A stretch of DNA of 47,200 bases from Streptomyces sp. E2N166. Its GTDB lineage: Bacteria; Actinomycetota; Actinomycetes; Streptomycetales; Streptomycetaceae. How positions within the stretch are numbered: position 1 is the stretch's first letter; each line of letters begins with the position of its first letter. A program made the translations under genes and the position numbers. The stretch lies in the NCBI RefSeq assembly GCF_003671715.1, contig NZ_RAIF01000012.1, forward strand, positions 407,152 to 454,351, read 5' to 3'. Shown piece by piece: positions 25,472-33,545 of this stretch. The notes below the pieces were generated by a model. That model saw only the letters and a list, made by a program, of their open reading frames with translations, did no database searches and had not been told where the DNA came from.

Positions 25472-25873
25472 ATGCAGCCGACCGCCACGGTGCTGGTCTA
25501 CAGCGACGACTCCAACACCCGCGAGCAGGTGCGGCTGGCGACCGGTCGCCGGCCGGCTCCGGACGTGCCCGTGGTCGAGTTCCTGGAGTGCGCCACCCCG
25601 GCCGCCGCGATCAAGGAGCTGGACAAGGGCGGGATCGACGTCTGCGTCTTCGACGGCGAGGCGGTGCCCATGGGGGGCATGGGCCTGTGCCGCCAGATCA
25701 AGGACGAGGTCTTCCAGTGCCCGCCGGTGCTGCTGCTCATCGCCCGGCCGCAGGACGCGTGGCTGGCGACGTGGAGCCGCGCGGAGGCGGCTGTGACGCT
25801 GCCGGTGGAGCCGGTCGAGCTCGCGGGCGCGCTGGCCGCGCTGCTGCGGCAGAAGAGGCTGCAGGGCGTTTAG
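25472..25873 (+). CDS. Stand-alone degenerate receiver-domain protein
   Basis: A 133-residue CheY-like domain with no output domain. The acidic pair Asp12/Asp13 and a candidate phosphoacceptor, Asp61 in VCVFDGEAVPMGGMGL, are kept. The switch Thr/Ser is an alanine (LLIARPQD), and the invariant Lys of the T-K-P motif is replaced (VTLPVEP). Phosphotransfer chemistry is therefore probably impaired, making it a pseudo-receiver that may work by protein binding. ATG at 25472 with GGAGG just upstream. It is the only plus-strand gene between the two halves of the cytochrome bcc-aa3 genes, which hints at a respiratory or septal signalling role; the function is unknown. Confidence 0.85.
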   Translation: MQPTATVLVYSDDSNTREQVRLATGRRPAPDVPVVEFLECATPAAAIKELDKGGIDVCVFDGEAVPMGGMGLCRQIKDEVFQCPPVLLLIARPQDAWLATWSRAEAAVTLPVEPVELAGALAALLRQKRLQGV

Positions 25874-25891
25874 GGGCGCCCGCCGGACGCC

Positions 25892-27169
25892 TCACACCAC
25901 CGTCGGCCGCAGCCGTGCCGCCTCCTGGGTGTTCGGGGCACTGCCGGTACCGCCGGTCAGGGCGCTGCCCGTGCGCCACTTGTTCCAGTCGAGGTTCCAG
26001 TCGCCGAAGCCGTTGCCGAAGGGTTCCATCGTCTCGCCCTCGGAGTTGACCACCTCGACGAGGTCGCCCTCCTGGACGACGCCGAAGAACCACTCGGCGT
26101 CGGCGGTGCTCATGCCGACGCAGCCGTGGCTGACGTTGGCCAGGCCCTGGGAACCGACCGACCAGGGGGCGGCGTGCACGTACTCGCCGCTCCAGGTGAC
26201 CCGGGTGGCGAAGTACACGGGCAGGTCGTACGACTCCGAGGAACCCTCGGCGATGCCGACGGTGCTGCTGCGCATGCGTACGAAGGGTTCCTTGCCCAGG
26301 ACGACCTTGACGCCGTTGCGGGTCTCGAAGCCGGGCTTGCCCGAGGTGACGGGGATCTGCCTGATCTCCTGGCCGTCCCGGTAGACCGTCAGCGTGTGCG
26401 CGGCGGCGTCGGTGACGGCCACGACGTGGTCGTCCGTCGTGATCTTCAGGGGCTTGGCGGTGCCGCCCCACATCCGGTCGCCGATCTTGATGCCGTCGAG
26501 GGTGCTGCGGACCTGGACGGTGGCGTGGGCGGGCCAGTACTCCTTGGGCCGGTAGTGGAGCTTCTTGTCGTCCACCCAGTGCCAGGCGCCCTCCACGGCC
26601 GGCGTGGAGTCCACCTTCAGGGCGCGTTCCACTATGGCCCGCTGGGCCGGGTCCGCGACCGGCTGGCTCAGTTCCGCGGTGACGGGCTGGCCGACGCCGT
26701 ACGCGCCCGCCTTGGGCCCGAAGGAGACGTCCAGGGTCTTCTTGGAGCTGGGCAGGCCGGTCTCGAAGGTGAGGACCTTGCGGCCGGGCGCGCCGTCGCC
26801 GTCCTCGGTGCTCACCCGGACCGTGTAGCCGGCGCCCGCGGCCAGCGGTGAGGTGCTGTGCCAGCGGGCTCCGTCGGCGGAGAGTTCGCCCGCGACGTAG
26901 CGGCCCGCCGTGTCCACGGCCGTGACGTCCGTGATGCGCCCGTCGGCGCCCTCGGCGACGACCTCCAGGGGTTTGTCGGGGTCGGCCTTCTTCCCGGCGT
27001 CCGTGGGGCCGCTGAAGGAGATCTGGCCGGCCGCGTCGTAGGGCGATGCGGACAGCGGGTTGTCGTCGTCGCCGCTGCAGGCGGTGACGGACGCGCCGAG
27101 GGCCATCACCAGCAGGGTGCAGCCGACGACCGTACGCCCCCGCGCCTGGAAGTGAACCGTGTCGCTCAT
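25892..27169 (-). CDS. L,D-transpeptidase lipoprotein (Ldt/YkuD)
   Basis: A 425-residue secreted lipoprotein. The lipobox is SVTAC with lipidated Cys31. Two Ig-like domains (about residues 45-240) precede the YkuD catalytic domain. The active site is SHGCVGMS at 347-354, with nucleophile Cys350. The layout matches mycobacterial LdtMt2-type enzymes, which make 3-3 diaminopimelate crosslinks in peptidoglycan. A C-terminal extension rich in Trp and Asn (FGDWNLDWNKW) is also seen in this class. It lies between ctaF and ctaE; the terminator after ctaF isolates it from the oxidase transcript. Start ATG at 27169. Confidence 0.94.
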   Translation of the reverse strand: MSDTVHFQARGRTVVGCTLLVMALGASVTACSGDDDNPLSASPYDAAGQISFSGPTDAGKKADPDKPLEVVAEGADGRITDVTAVDTAGRYVAGELSADGARWHSTSPLAAGAGYTVRVSTEDGDGAPGRKVLTFETGLPSSKKTLDVSFGPKAGAYGVGQPVTAELSQPVADPAQRAIVERALKVDSTPAVEGAWHWVDDKKLHYRPKEYWPAHATVQVRSTLDGIKIGDRMWGGTAKPLKITTDDHVVAVTDAAAHTLTVYRDGQEIRQIPVTSGKPGFETRNGVKVVLGKEPFVRMRSSTVGIAEGSSESYDLPVYFATRVTWSGEYVHAAPWSVGSQGLANVSHGCVGMSTADAEWFFGVVQEGDLVEVVNSEGETMEPFGNGFGDWNLDWNKWRTGSALTGGTGSAPNTQEAARLRPTVV

Positions 27170-27243
27170 GACCTCACGCTAGGGAGCCACGTCAGCGGCG
27201 GCACGGTGGGTAAGCCGGACGGGTGAGGCGGGTACGGCATACG

Positions 27244-27283
27244 AAGGGGCCCGGACGCTCCTGACGGAGTGTCCGGGCCCCTT
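27244..27283 (-). terminator. Strong terminator after ctaF
   Basis: A 13-bp perfect stem (27244-27256 with 27271-27283) continues through one G-U pair into four more base pairs, capped by a TGAC loop. It starts 16 nt past the ctaF stop and should end the ctaC-ctaD-ctaF transcript. Confidence 0.85.
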
Positions 27284-27298
27284 GGCGCTGGGCGCGTG

Positions 27299-27697
27299 CT
27301 ACTGGGTGCGGTTCTCACCGCGGTAGTACTCGAAGACCCAGCCGAACAGACCCACGAGAAGGATCGGTGCCGAGAAGTACATGATCCACCAGCCGACCGC
27401 CACGCCCAGGAAGGCGAGCGCTCCGCCGAACCCGAGAGCCAGCGGCTGCCAGCTGTGCGGGCTGAAGAACCCGATCTCGCCGGCGTCGTCCGCGACGTCC
27501 GCTTCCTTGTCGTCCTGCGCACCGACGTCGACCCGCTTGGCCGTGAAGGCCAGGTAGAAGCCGATCATGATGGACAGGCCGAAGGCCAGGAAGAGGGCCG
27601 TGGTGCCGGCCGGCTCCATCGACCAGTAGCCGTAGACGATCGCGACGGCCAGGATGAAGACGCTCAGCCAGATGAAGAGCTGTCCCTGGATCTTCAC
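27299..27697 (-). CDS. ctaF: Cytochrome c oxidase subunit IV (actinobacterial CtaF)
   Basis: A 132-residue four-helix membrane protein, the actinobacteria-specific oxidase subunit. Helices lie near residues 5-24, 32-52, 87-105 and 107-124, with a charged Asp-rich loop between the second and third. It is a structural part of the aa3 oxidase in the bcc-aa3 supercomplex. Start GTG at 27697 overlaps the ctaD stop by 4 nt (GTGA), so translation is coupled. It is the last gene of the ctaC-ctaD-ctaF unit. Confidence 0.95.
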   Translation of the reverse strand: MKIQGQLFIWLSVFILAVAIVYGYWSMEPAGTTALFLAFGLSIMIGFYLAFTAKRVDVGAQDDKEADVADDAGEIGFFSPHSWQPLALGFGGALAFLGVAVGWWIMYFSAPILLVGLFGWVFEYYRGENRTQ

Positions 27698-29427
27698 TTG
27701 CCGGCCTCCTTGCCGCCGGCGAGGGTCTTCTCACCGTGACCGACGTTCTCGAGCTGGTCGATCGCCGAGACCTCCGGGTGGTGCAGGTCGAAGGCGGGGG
27801 ATTCACTGCGGATGCGCGGCAGCGTGAGGAAGTTGTGCCGCGGCGGCGGGCAGGAGGTCGCCCACTCCAGCGAACGGCCGTAGCCCCACGGGTCGTCCAC
27901 GTTGACCGGCTTGCCGTACTTGGCCGTCTTCCAGACGTTGTAGAAGAACGGCAGCAGCGACATGCCGAGCAGGAACGAGCTGATCGTCGAGATCGTGTTC
28001 AGGGCGGTGAAGCCGTCGGCCGCCAGGTAGTCGGCGTACCGGCGCGGCATGCCCTCGGCACCCAGCCAGTGCTGGACCAGGAAGGTGCCGTGGAAGCCGA
28101 TGAACAGCGTCCAGAAGGTGATCTTGCCGAGGCGCTCGTCCAGCAGCTTGCCGGTGAACTTCGGCCACCAGAAGTGGAAGCCGGCGAACATCGCGAACAC
28201 CACCGTGCCGAACACCACGTAGTGGAAGTGCGCCACCACGAAGTACGAGTCCGAGACGTGGAAGTCCAGCGGCGGCGAGGCCAGGATGACACCGGTCAGA
28301 CCACCGAAGAGGAAGGTGATCAGGAAGCCGGTGGACCACAGCATCGGTGTCTCGAAGCTGAGTGATCCCTTCCACATGGTGCCGATCCAGTTGAAGAACT
28401 TCACACCGGTCGGGACCGCGATCAGGAAGGTCATGAAGGAGAAGAACGGCAGCAGCACGCCGCCCGTGACGTACATGTGGTGGGCCCACACCGTCACCGA
28501 CAGACCGGCGATCGCGATCGTCGCGGCGATCAGACCCATGTAGCCGAAGATCGGCTTGCGGGAGAAGACCGGGATGATCTCACTGACGATGCCGAAGAAC
28601 GGCAACGCGATGATGTACACCTCCGGATGCCCGAAGAACCAGAACAAGTGCTGCCACAGCAACGCTCCGCCGTTGGCCGAGTCGAAGATGTGCGCACCGA
28701 ACTTGCGGTCCGCCTCCAGCGCGAACAGGGCCGCGGCCAGCACCGGGAAGGCGAGCAGGACCAGCACACCGGTCAGCAGCACGTTCCAGGTGAAGATCGG
28801 CATGCGGAACATGGTCATGCCCGGCGCGCGCATGCAGATGATCGTGGTGATGAAGTTGACCGAGCCGAGGATGGTGCCGAAGCCGGAGAAGGCCAGACCC
28901 ATGATCCACAGGTCACCGCCGATACCCGGCGAGTGCACCGCGTCGGACAGCGGCGAGTAGGCGAACCAGCCGAAGTCGGCCGCGCCCTGCGGGGTCAGGA
29001 ACCCGCCCACCGCGATCGTCGAGCCGAACAGGTACAGCCAGTAGGCGAACATGTTCAGCCGCGGGAAGGCCACGTCCGGCGCGCCGATCTGCAGCGGCAT
29101 GATCCAGTTCGCGAAGCCGGCGAACAGCGGCGTCGCGAACATCAGCAGCATGATCGTGCCGTGCATCGTGAACGCCTGGTTGAACTGCTCGTTCGACATG
29201 ATCTGCAGACCCGGACGGGCCAGCTCGGCGCGCATGAACAGCGCCATCACGCCGCCGATCACGAAGAACGCGAACGACGTCACCAGATACAGCGTGCCGA
29301 TCGTCTTGTGGTCGGTGGTCGTCAGCCACTTCACCACGACCTCGCCACGCCTCTGGCGCCGGACCGGCAGTTCGTCCTCGTAGTGGGACCCTGCCGCGGC
29401 ACCCTGGGGTTCGTTGAGGATGCTCAC
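27694..29427 (-). CDS. ctaD: Cytochrome c oxidase subunit I
   Basis: A 577-residue catalytic subunit with twelve membrane helices carrying heme a, heme a3 and CuB, which reduces oxygen to water and pumps protons. Landmarks are the heme a His in FTMHGTIM, the HPEVYI block with the CuB His and the crosslinked Tyr, the HH pair in [10 protein letters not shown], and the heme ligands in VAHFHYV. The start is GTG at 29427, overlapping the ctaC stop by 4 nt. The open frame continues upstream only as a shadow of ctaC. Confidence 0.98.
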   Translation of the reverse strand: MSILNEPQGAAAGSHYEDELPVRRQRRGEVVVKWLTTTDHKTIGTLYLVTSFAFFVIGGVMALFMRAELARPGLQIMSNEQFNQAFTMHGTIMLLMFATPLFAGFANWIMPLQIGAPDVAFPRLNMFAYWLYLFGSTIAVGGFLTPQGAADFGWFAYSPLSDAVHSPGIGGDLWIMGLAFSGFGTILGSVNFITTIICMRAPGMTMFRMPIFTWNVLLTGVLVLLAFPVLAAALFALEADRKFGAHIFDSANGGALLWQHLFWFFGHPEVYIIALPFFGIVSEIIPVFSRKPIFGYMGLIAATIAIAGLSVTVWAHHMYVTGGVLLPFFSFMTFLIAVPTGVKFFNWIGTMWKGSLSFETPMLWSTGFLITFLFGGLTGVILASPPLDFHVSDSYFVVAHFHYVVFGTVVFAMFAGFHFWWPKFTGKLLDERLGKITFWTLFIGFHGTFLVQHWLGAEGMPRRYADYLAADGFTALNTISTISSFLLGMSLLPFFYNVWKTAKYGKPVNVDDPWGYGRSLEWATSCPPPRHNFLTLPRIRSESPAFDLHHPEVSAIDQLENVGHGEKTLAGGKEAGK

Positions 29428-30383
29428 AGGTTGTTCGTCTCCCGGTTCTTCTCGTGGCTCGTCTGCGCGATGCCCGCGGGAACGTAACCGGTCTGCCCCT
29501 TCTTCACGAGGTCCTGGAGGTGCTGCTCGTAGCGCTCCGGGGAGACGACCTTCACGTTGAACAGCATCCGGGAGTGGTCGACGCCGCACAGCTCGGCGCA
29601 CTTGCCGAGGAAGGTGCCCTCCTTGTTGGGGGTCACCTCGAAGGCATTGGTGTGGCCCGGAATGACGTCCTGCTTCATGAGGAACGGCACCACCCAGAAG
29701 GAGTGGATGACGTCTCGCGAGGTCAGGACGAAGCGGACCGTCTTGCCCTTGGGGAGCCAGAGGGTCGGGCCGGGGTTGCCGGTCTGCGGGTTCTCCGTGC
29801 CGGGGACACCGCAGTCGTACGTGCCGCCGGCGTTCGCCGGGAAGTCCTCCTTGAACCGGTCCGGGATCGCGGCCAGTTCCTTGGAGGTCTTGGCGTCGCC
29901 GGTGGAACCGTCGACGCTCTCGACATAGTTGAAGCACCAGCTCCACTGGAAGCCGACCACGTTGACCGTGACGTCGGGCTTCTTCTTGAGGCTCATGAGC
30001 TCGGACTCGTCACGTGCGGTGAAGTAGAACAACACCGAGACGATGACGAGCGGAACAATGGTGTACAGCGCCTCGATGGGCAGGTTGTACCTGTTCTGCG
30101 GAGGAACTTCGACCTTGGTGCGGGTGCGCCGGTGGAAGAAGCAACTCCACAGGATCAGGCCCCACACCAGCACGCCGGTGGCCAGCGCGGCTGCCCAGGA
30201 GCCCTGCCACAGGGAGAGGATCCGCGGAGCCTCTTCCGTGGTTGGGGTGGGCATGCCGAGGCGGGGGAAGTCCTCGTATGTGCAACCGGTGGCGGTCGCC
30301 AGGACCAGGCCCGCGGTCAGTGCCTGCAGCAGCTTCCGCCGCATCGGGCGCCGCGGCGAGCGGTCGGAGCCGTTGGGACTCAC
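29424..30383 (-). CDS. ctaC: Cytochrome c oxidase subunit II (CuA)
   Basis: A 319-residue lipoprotein subunit. The lipobox ATGC lies near residue 30, then two membrane helices and an extracytoplasmic cupredoxin domain. CuA ligands are in [12 protein letters not shown] plus the upstream His of [11 protein letters not shown]. It receives electrons from QcrC. The start is GTG at 30383, with GGGAAGG six bases upstream. The cupredoxin domain has an inserted loop (about [14 protein letters not shown] through GVPGTENP) as in other actinobacterial CtaC proteins that dock to QcrC. First gene of the ctaC-ctaD-ctaF unit. Confidence 0.96.
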   Translation of the reverse strand: MSPNGSDRSPRRPMRRKLLQALTAGLVLATATGCTYEDFPRLGMPTPTTEEAPRILSLWQGSWAAALATGVLVWGLILWSCFFHRRTRTKVEVPPQNRYNLPIEALYTIVPLVIVSVLFYFTARDESELMSLKKKPDVTVNVVGFQWSWCFNYVESVDGSTGDAKTSKELAAIPDRFKEDFPANAGGTYDCGVPGTENPQTGNPGPTLWLPKGKTVRFVLTSRDVIHSFWVVPFLMKQDVIPGHTNAFEVTPNKEGTFLGKCAELCGVDHSRMLFNVKVVSPERYEQHLQDLVKKGQTGYVPAGIAQTSHEKNRETNNL

Positions 30384-30463
30384 GTAGCGCCTTCCCGAGA
30401 GTCTCGCCCGCGCTGTTCGGCTGCGGCCTTCTCGCTGGTCGGTCGCCGCCCTGCGTCGGGCAG

Positions 30464-30491
30464 GGGTTTGATGTTTATGCGGACCAAACCC
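30464..30491. promoter_or_regulatory. Inverted repeat upstream of ctaC
   Basis: GGGTTTG (30464-30470) and CAAACCC (30485-30491) form a perfect 7-bp inverted repeat with a 14-bp AT-richer spacer, about 80-110 bp upstream of ctaC. It is a possible operator for the oxidase operon. The 325-bp gap 30384-30708 also holds a small hairpin (30544-30558) and a dispersed repeat; I see no gene there. Confidence 0.45.
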
Positions 30492-30594
30492 TAGCCGACG
30501 CCCTCCGGGGGGTCGCGGGGAGGGTGGCATACGCGCCGGGAGGCACCCTGAAAGGGTGGGACGGGGGCGCCTTCGGGGGTGGGAGCTGGGGGTT

Positions 30595-30670
30595 TGTGGG
30601 CGGCTGACGGTGCGTCGCGGTTGCTCGCGCCCGCGTGCCGGAGCCGCACATGTCACGGGCCCGCGCCCCT
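30595..30670. repeat. Dispersed Streptomyces intergenic repeat, copy 2
   Basis: This block shares the ordered landmarks CGCGCCC, CGGAGCCGCACA, CAC and CCCGCGCCCCT with the copy at 3636-3713. It ends about 40 bp before the cysteine desulfurase start, so it may sit in that gene's promoter region. Confidence 0.6.
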
Positions 30671-30708
30671 GGTCGGCGCTTCCCTGCCGGACGTCATAGC
30701 GTTGCTGT

Positions 30709-32091
30709 GTGGCCTACTTCGACGCTGCTTCCGCCGTTCCTCTCCATCCCGTCGCCCGGCAGGCCCTTCAGGCCTCGCTCGACGAAGGGTGGGCCGATCC
30801 CGCTCGGCTCTACCGGGAAGGGCGGCGGGCCCGGATGCTGCTCGACGCTGCCCGGGAGGCGGCCGCCGAGGCCGTGGGGTGTCGGGCGGACGAGTTGGTG
30901 TTCACTCCTTCGGGGACGCGGGCGGTGCATTCGGGGGTCGCGGGAGCGCTGGCCGGGCGTCGGCGCGTCGGAGCCCACCTGATCGTGTCAGCGGTCGAAC
31001 ACTCCTCCGTATTGCATGCGGCCGAGGTGCACGAGGCCGGCGGCGGGACGGTCACGCAGGTGCCCGTGGACCGGACGGGGGCGGTGGACCCGGCGGCGTA
31101 CGCGGCCGCCCTGCGCGGCGACACCGCGCTGGCCTGCCTCCAGTCGGCCAACCACGAGGTGGGCACCGAGCAGCCGGTGGCGGAGGTCGCCGAGATCTGC
31201 CGGACGGCGGGCGTGCCGCTGCTGGTGGACGCGGCGCAGTCGCTCGGGTGGGGGAAGGTGCCGGGCGACTGGTCCGTGCTCGCGGCCAGTGCCCACAAGT
31301 GGGGCGGGCCGTCCGGGGTCGGGCTGCTCGTCGTACGGAAAGGGGCCCGGTTCGCGCCGCAAGGACCCGGGGACGAGCGGGAGTCGGGGCGGGCGCCCGG
31401 TTTCGAGAACCTCCCGGCGATCGTGGCGGCGGCCGCGTCGCTGCGGGCGGTGCGGGCCGAGGCGGCCGAGGATGCTGCCCGGCTGCGGGAGCTGACGGAG
31501 CGGATCCGGACGCGGGTGCCGGATCTGGTGCCGGATGTGGAGGTGGTCGGCGATCCGGTGCGCAGGCTGCCCGGCACCGTCACCTTCTCGTGTCTCTACG
31601 TCGACGGGGAGACCCTGCTGCACGGACTGGACCGTGCCGGGTTCTCGGTCTCCTCCGGGTCGTCCTGCACGAGCAGCACCCTGATGCCGAGCCACGTCCT
31701 GAAGGCGATGGGGGTGCTCAGCGAGGGCAACGTCCGGGTGTCGCTGCCGCCGGGGACGCCGCCGGAGGACGTCGAGCGGTTCCTGGAGGTGCTGCCGGGC
31801 ACGGTGGCCGCGGTTCGGGAGCGGCTGGGCGCGCCGGCGGCCACGGAGGCCGCTCCCGAGAACGGAGGCGACCTCGTCGTGGACGCGATCGGCCGGCGCT
31901 GCCCCGTCCCGGTGATCGAGCTGGCCAAGGTCATCGGCGACGTGCCCGTCGGGGGCACGGTCCGCGTCCTGTCCGACGACGAGGCGGCGCGTCTGGACAT
32001 CCCGGCGTGGTGCGAGATGCGGGGGCAGGAGTACGTGGGCGAGGAGCCGGCGGAGGAGGGAACGGCTTACCTGGTCCGCCGGTCGGCCTGA
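30709..32091 (+). CDS. Cysteine desulfurase fused to a C-terminal TusA domain
   Basis: A 460-residue fusion. Residues 1-375 are a group-I (IscS/NifS) cysteine desulfurase: AVEHSS with the cofactor His, LLVDAAQSLG, PLP Lys197 in SAHKWGG, and the catalytic Cys320 in SVSSGSSCTS. After an Ala/Pro/Glu linker, residues about 388-460 form a TusA/SirA domain with the sulfur-accepting Cys398 in GRRCPVPVIELAK. The enzyme would take sulfur from cysteine and pass it directly to its own TusA domain as a persulfide, for thiolation or cluster assembly. GTG at 30709 lacks a ribosome binding site; TAGCGT eight bases upstream suggests a leaderless mRNA. ErpA and NadA lie nearby. Confidence 0.93.
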   Translation: MAYFDAASAVPLHPVARQALQASLDEGWADPARLYREGRRARMLLDAAREAAAEAVGCRADELVFTPSGTRAVHSGVAGALAGRRRVGAHLIVSAVEHSSVLHAAEVHEAGGGTVTQVPVDRTGAVDPAAYAAALRGDTALACLQSANHEVGTEQPVAEVAEICRTAGVPLLVDAAQSLGWGKVPGDWSVLAASAHKWGGPSGVGLLVVRKGARFAPQGPGDERESGRAPGFENLPAIVAAAASLRAVRAEAAEDAARLRELTERIRTRVPDLVPDVEVVGDPVRRLPGTVTFSCLYVDGETLLHGLDRAGFSVSSGSSCTSSTLMPSHVLKAMGVLSEGNVRVSLPPGTPPEDVERFLEVLPGTVAAVRERLGAPAATEAAPENGGDLVVDAIGRRCPVPVIELAKVIGDVPVGGTVRVLSDDEAARLDIPAWCEMRGQEYVGEEPAEEGTAYLVRRSA

Positions 32092-32112
32092 ACGGCACCC
32101 TCACCCGGCGGT

Positions 32113-33087
32113 TCAGCCCAGGTGCGCCTGGACCTCCTCCGCCGCCTCGTCCCCGTACGCCTTGGTGAACCGCTCCATGAAGTGCCCGCGGCGCAGCTGG
32201 TACTCCTGCGTCCCCACCGTCTCGATGACGAGCGTCGCCAGCATGCAGCCCACCTGCGCCGCCCGCTCCAACGACACCCCCCACGCCAGTCCCGACAGGA
32301 ACCCCGCGCGGAAGGCGTCGCCCACGCCGGTCGGGTCGGCCTTGCGCTCCTCGTCCGGCACGCCGACCTCGACGGTGGGCTCGCCCACCCGCTCGATGCG
32401 GACGCCCCGCGCGCCGAGGGTGGTGACGCGGTGGCCGACGCGGCCGAGGATCTCCTCGTCCGTCCAGCCGGTCTTGGTCTCGATGAGCCCCTTCTCGTAC
32501 TCGTTGGAGAAGAGGTAGGTCGCCCCGTCCAGCAGTATCCGGATCTCGTCGCCGTTCATCCGGGCGATCTGCTGGGAGAAGTCGGCGGCGAACGGGATCG
32601 ACCGGGCGCGGCACTCCTCGGTGTGCCGGAGCATCGCCTCCGGGTCGTCGGCACCGATGGAGACCAGGTCGAGACCGCCGACCCGGTCGGCGACGGTCTT
32701 CAGCTCGATGAGGCGGGCCTCGCTCATCGCGCCCGTGTAGAACGAGCCGATCTGGTTGTGGTCGGCGTCGGTGGTGCAGACGAAGCGGGCGGTGTGCAGG
32801 GTCTCGGAGATGCGCACCGAGCCGGTGTCGACGCCGTGCCGGTCCAGCCAGGCCCGGTACTCGTCGAAGTCCGAGCCGGCCGCGCCGACCAGGATCGGCC
32901 GGGTGCCGAGCTGGCCCATGCCGAAGGCGATGTTCGCGGCGACGCCGCCCCGGCGTACGTCGAGCTGGTCGACCAGGAAGGAGAGCGAGACCGTGTGCAG
33001 TTGGTCCGCGACGAGCTGGTCGGAGAAGCGGCCGGGGAAGGTCATGAGGTGGTCGGTGGCGATGGAGCCGGTGACTGCGATGCGCAC
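32113..33087 (-). CDS. PfkB-family carbohydrate/adenosine kinase
   Basis: A 324-residue ribokinase-fold enzyme. The first signature is GGVAANIAFGMGQLG; the second, DPTGVGDAFRAGFLSG, holds the catalytic Asp, with GVGD in place of the more common GAGD anion-hole sequence. Its N-terminus (MRIAVTGSIATDHLMTFPG) and the location near cta genes match mycobacterial Rv2202c, an adenosine kinase, so adenosine is a plausible substrate, but other sugars remain possible. Start GTG at 33087 with AGGAGAGAG upstream. It converges with the cysteine desulfurase gene (21-bp gap). Confidence 0.92.
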   Translation of the reverse strand: MRIAVTGSIATDHLMTFPGRFSDQLVADQLHTVSLSFLVDQLDVRRGGVAANIAFGMGQLGTRPILVGAAGSDFDEYRAWLDRHGVDTGSVRISETLHTARFVCTTDADHNQIGSFYTGAMSEARLIELKTVADRVGGLDLVSIGADDPEAMLRHTEECRARSIPFAADFSQQIARMNGDEIRILLDGATYLFSNEYEKGLIETKTGWTDEEILGRVGHRVTTLGARGVRIERVGEPTVEVGVPDEERKADPTGVGDAFRAGFLSGLAWGVSLERAAQVGCMLATLVIETVGTQEYQLRRGHFMERFTKAYGDEAAEEVQAHLG

Positions 33088-33166
33088 GGCGTGGACTCTC
33101 TCCTGAAGGGGAGGCGGGTTGACAGTTCACGCTACCCGGGAGAGCCCCGGGTCCGAAGCAGGCAAA

Positions 33167-33179
33167 ACTACCCGGTAGT
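33167..33179. promoter_or_regulatory. 13-bp palindrome in a divergent promoter region
   Basis: ACTACCCGGTAGT is symmetric around its central C, and lies in the 133-bp region between the PfkB kinase and a small plus-strand gene. It is located about where a repressor could act on either promoter. The regulator is unknown. Confidence 0.4.
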
Positions 33180-33220
33180 ACAACTTTCTTCACGGTCCGG
33201 GACGTGCCTACGGTTCTGTT

Positions 33221-33433
33221 ATGACGAACCTGACGAGGACCGCCGACCCCGCCCCGGCCGACCTGGACGGCGACCTGGCGTCGCTGCGCGGCGACTGCGC
33301 CCGGATGGCCCCGCGCTGGGAGGCGCCGGCCCACGCCGCCACCCGACCCGTCCCCGTCTCCCTCATCCACGGCGTGCGGGTGCCCCGGACGTCGGCCCGG
33401 TTGCTGGACGCGATGTCGGACTACGGGGACTGA
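33221..33433 (+). CDS. Small hypothetical protein
   Basis: A 70-residue soluble protein (MTNLTRTADPAPADLDG at its start, ending LLDAMSDYGD) with no recognised domain, membrane helix or cysteine pair. The ATG is preceded by TACGGT at a distance of 6 nt, which is the usual layout of a Streptomyces leaderless promoter; TTTCTT 18 bp further up could be the -35. Codon usage (G/C third positions) supports coding. It stands alone between the PfkB kinase and a secreted protein. Confidence 0.65.
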   Translation: MTNLTRTADPAPADLDGDLASLRGDCARMAPRWEAPAHAATRPVPVSLIHGVRVPRTSARLLDAMSDYGD

Positions 33434-33481
33434 GGTCCGTCCGGCGACTTCGAGGCGTTCGGGCGGCGCGTGACGTAGCCG

Positions 33482-33509
33482 GGAACCGGATCCTCCCCCA
33501 CCGCGTCCC
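33482..33509 (+). promoter_or_regulatory. ECF-sigma-like promoter of the membrane-anchored hypothetical gene
   Basis: GGAACC (33482-33487) and CGTCCC (33504-33509) are separated by 16 bp, matching the general GGAAC/CGTC pattern of ECF sigma promoters in Streptomyces. The expected start point is about 30 nt before the GTG at 33546. Confidence 0.5.
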
Positions 33510-33545
33510 ATCGCTGTCCCCAGTAACAGCCGAAGGAGCGATGCG

